Shown piece after piece: positions 24,641-37,600 of a DNA stretch of 64,000 nucleotides; position 1 is the stretch's first letter; each line of letters begins with the position of its first letter. Under the pieces are notes generated by a model. It saw nothing but the letters and a program-made list of their open reading frames with translations. It had not been told where the DNA came from and made no database searches. The translations under genes were made by a program, and so were the position numbers. The stretch comes from Physcomitrium patens (taxonomy: Eukaryota > Streptophyta > Bryopsida > Funariales > Funariaceae), in contig NC_037255.1 in assembly GCF_000002425.4 (NCBI RefSeq), positions 24,889,389 to 24,953,388 on the forward strand, given 5' to 3'.

Positions 24641-27600
24641 AAGAATTTGGAGGCTTTTTTGGCAAATTTTTGATCTATATATAAAAAATATGATATAATT
24701 TGTGTTGCAATAAATATAATAAATATTTTATGACAAAAAAAATAATTTTTTATATCATATGCTTTACACTTTAGACAAATCATAATTGATATTAAGTGAG
24801 ATGTTATTGCATTCATCAACCAATTTTTTTATGAATTATAATATGAGGACAAAAAATTGATGCTCAATTTATTTGATCCTCACATATTAAGTCAAGTAAT
24901 TGATTTTGCTGTAAAGTATGACAATTGACTTGTTGAATTTTGGTCTTAGAATCGCGTAAGTAAATTTCAATGTTATTACAATTCAATAGCAATATCAATA
25001 TCTTTTCAATACATATCTTTGAAAGTAGAAGATATGCAAATTGATGTGGTATATTTCAAACTTCTTATAGAGTAAAAAAAGACTTATCATCATAAAGAAG
25101 GATTGTCTCTATGTTATAGAAAACTAAAGCTTATTGTTCAATATTGTCCAAAGAAATGATGCAATTATAAAATAAAAAGTATAATTATCAAAAAATATAA
25201 TATATCAAAAAATAATTTTTTTTGCCATAATAGGAACCATGTAACTGGAACCTTATACAATACCTAATGAAGGTCTTATTTTTTCTTAAAAATCCTCTTC
25301 TTATATTAAAATAGATATTAGATTAAAACCTTAACATCATAAAGTCTCTTCCTTGCTAGATTAAAAAGCCTCAACTTATTTTTTAAATGAAAAGTCTTTT
25401 AAAAGATATTTCATACTTTTAAAAAAGAAAACAAAACTTGTTCATATAGAAGTCATAGATGGTCGTTTAGTTGTCCTTTTAAGATGTTATTCATGAAAAA
25501 TTTCTATTAAAAATAGTAATCAATGATTATAGTAGCTTTGTGATATTTAATATCATTAGATCTATTTTTAATTTAATTATTTTAGATTTATTATGATTAA
25601 AAAAATAAAATCTTTAAATAGGTTGGATTTCTTATAGTCTTGATTTTTCTAAAAGTATAAATAAAAGTGTAATTAATCAAGCAGAAAGTCATAAGTCTAA
25701 TAAAATCAAACCAATATTTATATGTGCAAGAGCTTTCTTATATGTTGCAAAAAAAATCACCTTATATCATATTCAAGAAGAATGTAGATACTCTTTTAGA
25801 ACATTGTTTCTATCATTGCTTAATTGACCTTCAAGAAAGAGCTCAACTATTAATTGGATCAATCTAAAATTTATCACAAAATGAGTTAATTGAACTCAAA
25901 GAGAATATTGAAGAAAATTTGGCCAAGAACTTTATATGTTATTTCAAATTTCTAGCAAAAAATTCAATTTTATTTGTTAAAAAAAAAGATGGATCATTGT
26001 AGATATGTATTGATTATCAAAAATTCAATAAGATCACCATCAAGAACAAGTTTCAACTATCTTTGATATCTAGACATCTTCATTACAAATCAAGTTAAGG
26101 TCTATACAAAAATAGATCAATCAAGGATATACAACTTGATATGCATTAAAGAAAGAGATGAATAGAAGACTCTATTTTGAATCAGATATAGATATTTTAA
26201 ATATAATGTTATGCTTTTTGGACTTATAAATACATTAAAAGTTTTTCAAAATCTTATGAATAATATCTTTTAAGAGTTTTTAGACGATTTTGTTGTGTGT
26301 TATTTAGATAATTTTTTAATCTATTTTAAGAATATAGAAGAAAATAAACTTTATATTCATCATGTATTACAAAAACTAAGAGATGTGAGATTCTTTGCTA
26401 AGATAGAAAAATATGTATTTTATACTATTTAGGTCAATTTCTTAAGATAAATCATTTCAAATGACAAACTTAAGATAGATCTTAAGAAAGTTCAAACTAT
26501 TAGAAATTGAAAGATTTTAAAAATAATAAGAGATGTCTAATATTTTTTGAGATTTTTCAACTATTATTGGATCTTCATCAAGGATTTTTTTTTAAATTGC
26601 AACTCCATTTATATGTTTAATTTGTAAAAATAAACTTCAATAGAATCAAAAAATAGAAGAAATATTTGAAACTTTCAAAATGATCTTTGTTTGTGTATCA
26701 ATCTTATATTATATTGACTTTTATAAGCTATTTTTTATGGAAATAGATGCATTAAACATTGCTTTGGGTGCCATATTATAACCAATGGAAACACATTATA
26801 AACTTGTTAGAGCATGCCTTTGTCAAGATTCAAATTTAAGATCACTTATCAACTAAGAAAATGCCAAGGATTATCAAATGCACTCTTTATATGATCTTAC
26901 CTTGTACCAAAAAAAAAAATGTTTTTTTTGATCTACAATAAATAATTCTCTTAAAGATAAAGCATCTTTATCTTTGAAGAATAAAATCAATACTAACTAT
27001 TGATTCAACTTTTATTAAGCAAGTTTAGTCAAGTATGTCTTCTGATTCTTTTATTTGTGATATTAAGAAAATTCTTTCAAAGTCTTATGATATTTTTAAG
27101 TTTGAATTTAAAAATAATCTATTATATTTTGAAAGATACTAAGTATTTTAGAAGGTGAAGCTCAATTACATGTTTTTTAAGTTTATCATGACTATTCAAC
27201 AGTATGATATTCTGAATACAAAAAGATTTTAGAACTAACATCTAAAGAATTTTAATGGACCTAAATATGGAAAGCAGTCAAAGATTTTATACAATCATGT
27301 GAAGTTTGCTCCACATCAAAAACTCCTTGTCATCAATCTCATGGGCTTCTTTAGCTATTATCTATTCTAAAAAAAACTATAGTCTTTTAATTCTATAGAT
27401 TTTATCATAGATCTTTGAATCTCAAATTTTTATAACTCTATATTTGTCATAGTAGATAGTTTTACCAAGATGGCATATCTTATATCATGTACAAAATCTA
27501 TCACAAGTGAAGAAAGAACTAATTTTTTTTTTTTTTTGACAATATCTATTGCTATCATGAATTATTTGAGGATATTATATTGAATAGAGAAACTTAGCTT

Positions 27601-29334
27601 ATATTAAGATTTAAGAAAATGCATTTCAAGATTCTAAAGGTGGACATAAAACTATCTTCAACTTTCTATCTTCAAATTGATGGCAAAACAAAGCATCTGA
27701 ATCATGTCTTAGAACAATATTTGTGTCAAAGATAAGAACTCAATGAAAGCAAATAAATAAGTGATACTCTCTCAAAGAAATATGAAAAAATAGAAATAAA
27801 GAAGTATATATATTAAAAAAATAAATAAAATGGCTATTGCCAAAGAACAAGGAAATTAGAGACTCTTGAAATTAGACTATAAAGAAGAAAGGAATTGACA
27901 AGAGTGAAGAAGATTTTATTCTTACTTCTATATATATTATCTTCCTAAGATCTATATAGCAACATTCTATAAAACCTCCAAAAATGTGTTGATTTTGCAT
28001 GACATGTATCTTAACTTGCAAGGCAAGTTTTCTATATAGACACCACATAGTTAGCTTGTTCCACAAGCTACTAATATATATGGTACATGGGCCGCTTGTT
28101 GATCAAGTTTCTAACTTATGAATCAATTATAAACACATATAAAGTCAAAACATCTAAAAAACTTCTAGGAAGGTATTATTATATTAATCTATTTATATCT
28201 ATTTTTATTTATTTATATTATTTAGATAATAATTATAATAGATATATATTATGATATTACCTCCTCTTCTAGAGACGACTTCCACAAGGAGTAGTGATCA
28301 CATATTAATGAAGTCTAAATTACAAAAAATTATATTTGGTATGTATTCTAATTTTTGTTTCCTTCAAAGGTAGTTGACAAGTCTTCTCAACTATCAATAA
28401 TATTCCATTCCAAAGCAGAAAGGCGACCTTGTTATTTGATCATTATTAAAACCTTCATAATTTCCTTCAAATTAAACATTTGTAATACCATCAAGAATCA
28501 TTCTTACGTCTAATAAAATCACCAAACATCAAGAGTCTCTTCCTAGGTCATGATACCAAATGTGTTGTATTTTGCCATGTATTCAAGAAAAAACATGTTG
28601 TTCTTGAAGGTCTTCATACCTATTATGTTGTCTTGAAGTCTATGATAATTACAATGTTTTATCTACTAAGTCAATAAGTGATGGCACTTAAGTTGAATCC
28701 ATTGATTGTTGATTCTCCATCTTCTTAATGCCACAATTATATAGAAATTACAAACAAAGATAAAAGATAGAATACAATCTTTTCTAAATTGTATTTCTTT
28801 TATAGCAGAGGTTTGCTATCTTTCATCTTGATTTTGATGGATGTTATTGATGAAAAGCTTTGAATTCTCTATTGTATTTATAAGATTTTTTGTTGGCTCC
28901 TATGTTCATTTGTTAATATTGTATTTGTACCAATGAATAAGATATTTCAACCTATGTTGGTACTACCTTGAGCTTAAGACCTCTTCTATATCAAATTCTT
29001 GATTATTATCCACTTCTATAAGAGGTGGTGGTATTTGGCTTTTTTTTGTCATATTCACTATCTTATATGACTTTAAAATAGGCACATAAAATACGAGATG
29101 GATTTTATAGACTCCAATAGATGTAATCAATAAGCAATTGAATTGACTTGTTCATAAATAAAAAAATGGTCCAAGTCTATAATAATCCAACTTGTCAGAA
29201 GATCAAATAACTTTAATATTATGATGAAGTAACCACACCTTATTACCAATATGGAAATGAGGTTTTTCCTTGCAATAAGCATCCATGTTGCTCTTTTGTT
29301 GTTCTTAAGCTTCTTTTAGTCATGTTGTTATATG

Positions 29335-30290
29335 GCTTGATTTACAATCTAAGAATATATGAAGTATTTAGTTGTAGAAAGTTTATTTTTAATTTATTGA
29401 CTAAGCTCTAATAAGTGATTTATTTTATTTTTAACTTATATACAAAGTCAAAGCTTCCAAAATCTCAAGATATGGCTCAAAATACAACCACTAGTAAATC
29501 ACGTTACTTACTACCTTTAGATTGCAAGTATTAACTTCAACTTCCTATAACTCCTTCAATCTAGCTTAGAATTCATCAAGCAGTATATAAAAAATATAGC
29601 CAAAAATAATTTCTCTTTAGCTTCAGTTTTCAATCCTTCACTGCTTTCCAAATGCTTGCATTATATCTAAAAGAGTGATAGTAGGTACAAAATCAAGACC
29701 TTACCTTTAAGCACCTATATCTCCTCCATAAAAATTCCAAAGCTTTCAAGAATTTCACCAAAACCATAGCCAAAACCTTAAACTTATTAATTCTAGCTTC
29801 TAAAGTTCAAATGACCTCAAAAGAGTAACTCTAATCTCTAATAAGGCCTTGGGTAGCCTCCTTAAAGTCCATTGGGGATGATTTTTGGCCAATAGGAATG
29901 GAGATTTTTATCATCCATCTCCATTCATTCACATGGATGTCCTAACTCCTCTTTTTACTACCATGATCCTTCTCCAATTCTTTTTTTAATAAAATTTACA
30001 TAATTTATGTCCTAAAGATCAAATAAAAGAAACAAAATAAGACTTCAAGGGTCACTAATATCTAACAAAGATAACTTTAAATATATAAAAATTACTATTG
30101 ATCAAAATTAATCTTAAAAGCCACTATCAAAAAAAATTATATAAATTCTAATAGTAGTTCTTTTAAACAACCTCCTTTTAAAGTAGTAATCTAATTATAT
30201 TCTACAACCAATTAAAATCTACTAACATAGCTTTTATCATATTACTTGATAAATTATATATTAAATATATAACATAATATTTTCATATGG
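29335..30290. other. Unidentified 0.95-kb insert in the integrase region of the minus-strand family A element
   Basis: Comparison with the + strand elements shows integrase sequence to the right (30,290 and above) and the linker before the chromodomain to the left (29,335 and below). The DNA between them matches no other family seen here. It is less AT-biased than its host and has C-rich stretches (29,640-29,900). I see no open frame and no clear terminal repeats. Confidence 0.45.
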
Positions 30291-30416
30291 TAGCCAAATC
30301 ACAATGCAAACATGTACAAAATGTGACATCTTAATGAAACAATCTATGATCATGAATATAGAGTTATAAGAACTTGAGACTAAAAGATTTGTGATAAAAT
30401 CCATAGAAAAAAAAAA

Positions 30417-30418
<2 letters not shown>

Positions 30419-30451
<33 letters not shown>
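30419..30451. repeat. (TA)n microsatellite
   Basis: An almost pure TA run inside the integrase region of the minus-strand family A element. Confidence 0.9.
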
Positions 30452-30454
<3 letters not shown>

Positions 30455-33400
30455 AGAATGAATAATGGTTGGAAAACTCTATAGGATTGATGATGAGAAA
30501 TGTTTTATCTTAAACAAATTTCTTTTTATATTTGTGGTCACCAAAACTTTCTAGACATAAGTTCTAAAGTCTAGCTTTATTCAAAATATTCAACTCTTGG
30601 AAAATCATGTCATACTTAAAAAATACATAAATATGCTTCTCCTTTTGGAATGTATGTGCATCCTTCAAAATAGAGTAGGTTGTATTTGAATTTAAACTTG
30701 GAAGTATTATAAGATTTAGAAGAAGTTTTCTTAATATCATAAATAAGAAGATCAGATGACATACTTGATTGAATTTGTTTGAAAATGGTTGAATCAACAA
30801 TCAATATTGATTTTATTGCTCAAAGATGAAAGTGCTCCAGCTTCAAGAAAATCATTCTTTGTTGATCAAAAGATGCATCTTCTTCTTTCAATACAAGATA
30901 AGAATGTTTAGAAATGACATCTAATAAATCTTATTATTTTTTTGGATCAATAAATAATCTTAAAATCAAATCTTGACAAAGACATGCTTCAATAAGCTAG
31001 GTAATAATTCAAAATATATACTGACATAAAGTATTCAAGATTCTTATAGTTGATATAAATAGTGACTAGATTAGAAGCACCTTCTTGATAATGGCACCAT
31101 TCTTAATAAAAATCTACCATTATAAGAATTTTTTTTCATGAATCTTATAATTGATCTCAGCTGTTGAAAAGTTTTTTGAATGAAAAGCTATTATATGAAG
31201 TTTATCAATTGTTCTCATTTGTGATAATATACCATTCAAAACAAAGTCTAATGCATCTATTTCCATAATAATTGGCTTAAAAAAATCAACGTGATACAAG
31301 ATTAGTACAAAAATAAAGACTAACTTCAAAGCTTCAAATATTGCTTCTGCTTTTTGATTCCATTGAAGTTTGTTTTTACAAGTCAAATGTATAAGTAGAG
31401 TTGCAACTTGAGAAAAGTTTTTCATGAAGATTTAATATTAGTTAGAAAATTTTTAAAAATATTTGATATTTTTTACTATTTTTGAAATCTTCTAATCCAT
31501 AATAGTTTGAACTTTCTTAAAATCCATCATAAGTCCATCATTTGAAATGATGTATCCTAAGAAAGTAATCTAAGCAGTGTGGAATATACACTTTTTTATT
31601 GTGGCATAGAGTCTCTTATCTCTTAGATTTTGTAACAAACAACAAATATAAAGTTGAAGTTCTCATATATTCTTAAAAAGAATTAAAATATTATTTGAGT
31701 AACATACAATAAAGTCAACTAAAAACTTTCAAAAAACATCATTCACTAGATATTGGAAAGCTATTGGTGCATTTATAAGTCCAAAAGGCATAATGTTGTA
31801 TTCAAAATGTCTACACCCTGTTTGAAATAAAGACTTCCATTCATTTCCTTCTTTAATGTGTATTAGATTGTATACTCTTTATAAATCTATTTTTATATAA
31901 ATCTTAGCTTGATTCAAGTGATCAAGAAGTCTAAATATTAAAGGTAGCAGATACCTATTCTTGATGATGATTTTATTGAGTCTTCAACAATCAATACACA
32001 TTTGCAATGATCCCTCTTTTTTCTTTGCAAATAAAATTGAAGCTCCTACTAAAAATTTGGAATAATGAATGAAATTTTGGCCAGATTTTCTTCAATATAC
32101 TCCTTGAGTTCACCCAACTCATTTTGTGATAAAATATAATTTGTTCCAAATAACAATTGGACTTCTTCTTAAAAGACAATTAGACAATGATAAAGACGAT
32201 GTTCTGATAGAATATCTACATTTTTTTTTTAAATATATCTTTAAAAACTTAATATTAGCTTAGAATACTACTTGAAGTCTTTCTACCATTAAAACATATG
32301 CAACATAAATGACACATGATAATCATTTTTTTGTAACATCCAAAAAAGCTCTTGCATCTACAAATAGAAGTTTAATTGTACTAGACTTATGACTTTCTAT
32401 TTGATCAACTATACTCTTAATTATACTTTTAAAAAAATTAAGACTACAAGAAATTCAATCTATTTTTAGATTATATTTTTTTAGCCATAATAAATTTAAA
32501 ATGATTGTATTAGAAAAAAATTTAATGATATTAAATATTACAAAGCTATCATGACCATTAGTTGTTATTTTTATAGGAAAGATTTTATGAGTAATCTTTT
32601 TTGAAGACAATGGACAACCATCTATGACTTCTATGTAAACAAGTTTAATTTTCTTTACTAAAGATATGTTATGATTTTAACAAATTCTTTCTCTAAAAAA
32701 TACAATGAGACTCTTGAATCTAATAAGACAAATGCTTTGTGATATTTAGGTCCTAAATTAATATTTATTGTAAAAGAAAGAGAGGATTTTGAAGAAAAAA
32801 TAGGACCTTCACTAGATATTGTACAATGTTCTAGCCGCACGGTTTCTATTTTAGCTAGACAAACTCATTTTCTAACATACTATCTTCTTTAATAATTGTA
32901 CTTCTTATTTTATGGTTGTATTGCTTCTTTGAAAAATATTAAGCACTATATTTACATTCTCCACAATACAAGCATAATCCTTTCTGAAAATGATGAGTTT
33001 TTTTTTGCTCAATAAGAGGTTTGAAATGTATCTCATCAATTTACATATCCTCTATTTCTAAATATGTGTGTTGAGAGAACATTGGCATTGTTATTGAATT
33101 ATAATAATATTGAAATATACTTATGTGACTCTTAGATCAAAATTCAAAAAGTCAATTTTCACACCTTACAACAAAGTCAATTGCTTAATTCAATTTTTGA
33201 GGATTAAGTAAGTTGAGCATCAATTTTTTTACCTCATATTATAATTCATAGAAAAATTGGCTAACAAGTGCAATATTATCTCACTTGATATCAGTTACAA
33301 GTTATTGAAATTATGAAGCATATAATATTATCAATTGATTGCCTTATTGCTAGATATGAATCTTCTTGGTTTCAATACAAATTGCATCATTTTTTTTATA

Positions 33401-34592
33401 CATAGATTAAAAATTTGCTAAAAAAAATCTTTAAATTATCTAATATTAGATCTTATCATTTAAGAAAAGATGACAACTAAGATAATGCTAAACTTAAAAA
33501 GAGTATATCAATGAATCTAACTTGCAATCTTAAAATTGGATAGCTTTGAGATCGAAGTTCAATCATAAGTTATACTTGATTGATAAATCTTCAAAATTTG
33601 GATCTTATGCCATCAAAATTCTTGGACAGTGCAATCCTTACTTCTTTAATACTGGAAGGATGTTCCTCCATATGAAAAAAAAAATGATTTGATGTACATA
33701 TTGAAGCAGTTCCAATCATTTCTATATCTTTGTTCTTTTCTATTCTTATTACTCTCTATAGGCGGTAAATTGAGTTGATGCATTGTAAGCATTAACTTCT
33801 TCAATTATTCTTGCATTTGTACCATTTCATTCTTCATGTCAAGAAGCTCTATCATAATAATACTTATAAAAAGGAAGATGTCTGATATCACTTAAGATAA
33901 ATAAAAGAGAAGACTTGGAAATAAAGAAAAAAAAATGCTAAGGTCAATTTTAGTTTAAAAGAAAGTAATTCTTAACACACTTAAGGCTTATCAAGAAAAA
34001 AGAATAAATCATTCTTAATCAAAAAAAGACAAAGCTTTGATATTATAAGTATTTTCTTGTCAATCTATCAAGTACAAGAACTTGGCGAAAGCAAATAAAT
34101 AAGTAAAGTTCTTTAAAAGAAATATAAAAAAATAGAAATAGAAAAATATGTATATTAGAAAGAAAATTGGAATGGCTATTGCCAAGAGACAAGGAAATTA
34201 GAGGCTTTTGAACTTAGACTATAAATAAGAAAGGAATTGATAAGAGTGAAAAAGGCTTCACTATTGCCTCCATATATACTATCTATCTAAGATCTATGTC
34301 ATAATGTTCTATAAAACTTTAAAAAATAAGTTGACTTTGCATGATATGTATCTTAATTTGCAAGGCAAATTTTCTATATAGATGCCACATAATTAACTTC
34401 TTTTAGAAGCTGTCAACACACGTAATACGTGGTTAGCTTGTTGACCAAGTTTCTAACCTATACATCAATTATAAAACACATGTAAAGTTAAAATAGCATC
34501 TAGGAAGCTTATAAAAAGATTTTTGAAAAGGTATTACAAAATTAATCTTCTTTTACCTACTTCTACCTATTCATATTATCTAGATAATAGTT

Positions 34593-34595
<3 letters not shown>

Positions 34596-34639
<44 letters not shown>
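34596..34639. repeat. (AT)n microsatellite at the junction of two retroelements
   Basis: An AT run of about 44 bases at the outer end of the family A 5' LTR. The family B element abuts it directly, so this is its integration site, and exact element edges cannot be fixed within it. Confidence 0.9.
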
Positions 34640-34643
<4 letters not shown>

Positions 34644-37600
34644 CAAGATTAGACTATCTCAAAAATCTAAGATTCTTATAATCCATAGCAACATAAAGCC
34701 TTATCACAAAATAGGAAAAAATAGATTAGAAAAAAATTAAACAAAAGTAAAATAAATAAGACATAAAAGTCAAAATTGAGCAAATAAAAACAAAACAAAA
34801 TAGATCTGAATAAAAAGATACAGAACCAAACTTAATTATGAAAAAGGGTTCAAGGCCATACCTGACTAAATGTCCCAAAAGGCCTTGGCTAGTCCTATTT
34901 ATACCTTTTTCTACCACCTTAGACTTTCTAGAATGTTCCTAGGTAGTAGGCTCTACCTAGATAATCGACTTAAACTCCATTTTTAGAAGGTTCTATGATA
35001 GGCTCCATCTAGATAATTATCATAAGTTTTTTTTAGTAGGTTCTATAATAAGTCTTATTTAAATAATTATTCTAAATATTTTTTAAAATATTCTACGTTG
35101 TCTCCTATCTAGTTTATTCATTTAATCTTAATTCTAAAAACTTCTATAATTCTAATTATATATGTAATTATCTTATCTATACCTTATTACAATTAATCCC
35201 TCTCTACTAATGCAGAACGTCCTTGTTTTGTTCTCAATGGTATCTCCAAATTATCTCTTGGCAATGGATGAGATTTTGTGTAAGTTCCCACATTGCATCG
35301 TGAATGGAATAACCTTTTTAAAGAACTTTGTACTAAAGTTGTAGATGTTCTTAGCCACGATGAAGGTAGTGATGCTCCAAAATGCTGTCTACTTTATATT
35401 CTTGTTGGTCATCAATTATAATTAGTTATAGTGGTGGTTGGTGTCGATCCAGATAATACTTTGGCTTCATATGAAATTCCTTTAGTTAATAAAAATGGAA
35501 GATTATATTGATCCAAATATGTGGCAAAAGCTCAAGGCAGTATACAATATCAGAAATCATTGCAGAAATGTGGAAAGGTCCAAGCCACTGAGATATTAGT
35601 TTATGGATTGAGGTTGATGTAACAAGATGCAAGTTAGCATTGAATAATAACACCTAATCACCCTTTCAAAAGATCGTATGTTATCAATGATTATCCGCAT
35701 ACTACTTTTGTCAATTCTATGTAATAAAAAGGTGGTGTTGTGTGTCTTATAAGGCTATTATAAGTCGTTGTATAAATTCTTCTATTGTCAAATTGTTAGT
35801 GCCAATGAGACGATAGAAAGTTACTGGCGTAATTGGATGCTAATTGATATTTAGAAAAAATAGTGAATGATTGACATTTGCTTGAATACAATCATTTTAA
35901 GCAAATTTTAAGGGCGTTAAGTATTCATCCTAATTATTATGATGAACTACCACAAATGTCCATAGCATATCTTTTAAGGTCCAATTTGCACACTTTATTT
36001 GCTCATTTGTTTGGAGATGGAAGGCTGTAGACTTGGTAAGTTGTATATCTAGTAGCTTGAACAAGGCTTGTCAAAAATTTCCTGTGAAGCATGGATTTTG
36101 ATTTGAAACAATGATACAAGATAATCCAAGATGATGAAAGATGGTATCAAAGAAGACTCATGTAAGCATTAGGGCATTAATTTCTGAGCACACTATGACC
36201 AAATGAAGTTGCTTCAAGAATTGATCCACAAAAATGACAATTGTAGTATGATTATGAGGCATTTACAAAAAATATATAATGAAATCTATAGTCACTTGCT
36301 CCTAATATGTCGTAAGTAGTGAAATTAGCTACAATAGTTTAGGAAATGCTATGTTGCATGCTTTATTATATTGACATGATTCATAAGAATATATAAAAGC
36401 TTGAACATCACAATCCAAATTTACCCAAAACCATATCCCTAAGATCCGTTTTAGAGTCTTCTCTTATTCTAAATGTCTAAATATTAGAATGTCATGTCCT
36501 TCCTAAAGTATGTGTGTTCAAAGTTTAGGATTGTCGAGTATATAATTTTACTTCTTGAAATAGAGCAAGCCTTTAGTAAGAGTGTAATCTTGATATTATA
36601 TATTTTCTACCTTCAATCAATCGTTAACTATCTTGAAATAAGCATTTCATTGCATAGCTTCCTTTCATTTTGTCTCTTTGATTAGATCTAAAATGATACT
36701 ACTAATGGTAGCAACTTTTGTCTTATCTCCCAATTCGACATTCAAATCTAGTCTCTATAATAAGCTCTTTGGCATAGTATATTGTCACCCTTGCTTGTAC
36801 TCAAGCTAGATATCAAAAAGTTGCAACTATTCTTTCAAACAATGATGGTATAATTTCATATTTTTTAGATGCAAATCATGTAGCAAAGATCAATGGTCAA
36901 TTCAAATAACCACTGGCTTCTCCAATAGATAGTATTGCCACACTTCTTTGGTGAGTACAATCACTAATTATTCTTGATTGTGTGTAGAATAATTACGCTC
37001 TGCCATTCTGAGCCTGTGTGATTTATAATCCATAAATTAAAGGCCTTTACCAAAGTCTTATTGAAGAACTGCTCCAGGAGCAAAGTTGTAAGAATCAATG
37101 TTAAGTATACAAAAAAGATTAGCATCATGTGGTTGCAATATTGGAATAGTAATGAGTGCCTCCTTCAACTTATCAAAGGCATTTTTTTGCTCCAATTTCC
37201 ATTCAAATGAGGCACTTTTTTTCAATAGATTTATCAATGAGGTAGTAATGTAAGCTAATTGTCAAACAAAATAGCAATAGTATCCAGCAAGGCCAAAAAA
37301 TGAGCAAAATTGAGAAGCATCCTTCAGATTGGCCAATCCTCTAGTACTTCCATCTTATTCTGCTCCATATGTATGCCTTTAGAAGACACCACATGCTCCA
37401 AAAAAGTGACTTCTGACTTCCAAAGTTCACATTTTGATTTTTTGTAATAGAAACAACTATCTTCGAGTTGGCACAATACTTTTCATAGATGTTGCTTATG
37501 TTCTTTATAGGTTTTATTATATACAAGGATATCATCAATGAAGACAACTATATACTTGTCTAAAACATCTCAAAACAATCTATTTATCTAACCTATGAAT

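Larger units (their letters stand above)
27724..34640 (-). mobile_element. Gypsy family A chromovirus with both LTRs, broken
   Basis: The 3' LTR is 27,724-28,259 and the 5' LTR is 34,066-34,640, the latter holding an (AT)n run at its outer end. A primer-binding-site-like motif of the initiator-Met type lies at 34,034-34,045. Reading leftward: gag (33,700-32,950), protease (about 32,840-32,550), reverse transcriptase (32,200-31,500), RNase H (31,425-31,030), integrase (30,900-30,300), an unrelated insert (29,335-30,290), a chromodomain-like end (29,000-28,860), and a purine tract at 28,262-28,272. It was inserted into the integrase of the older + strand element. It has many breaks. The two LTRs differ visibly, so the insertion is old. 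Confidence 0.75.
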
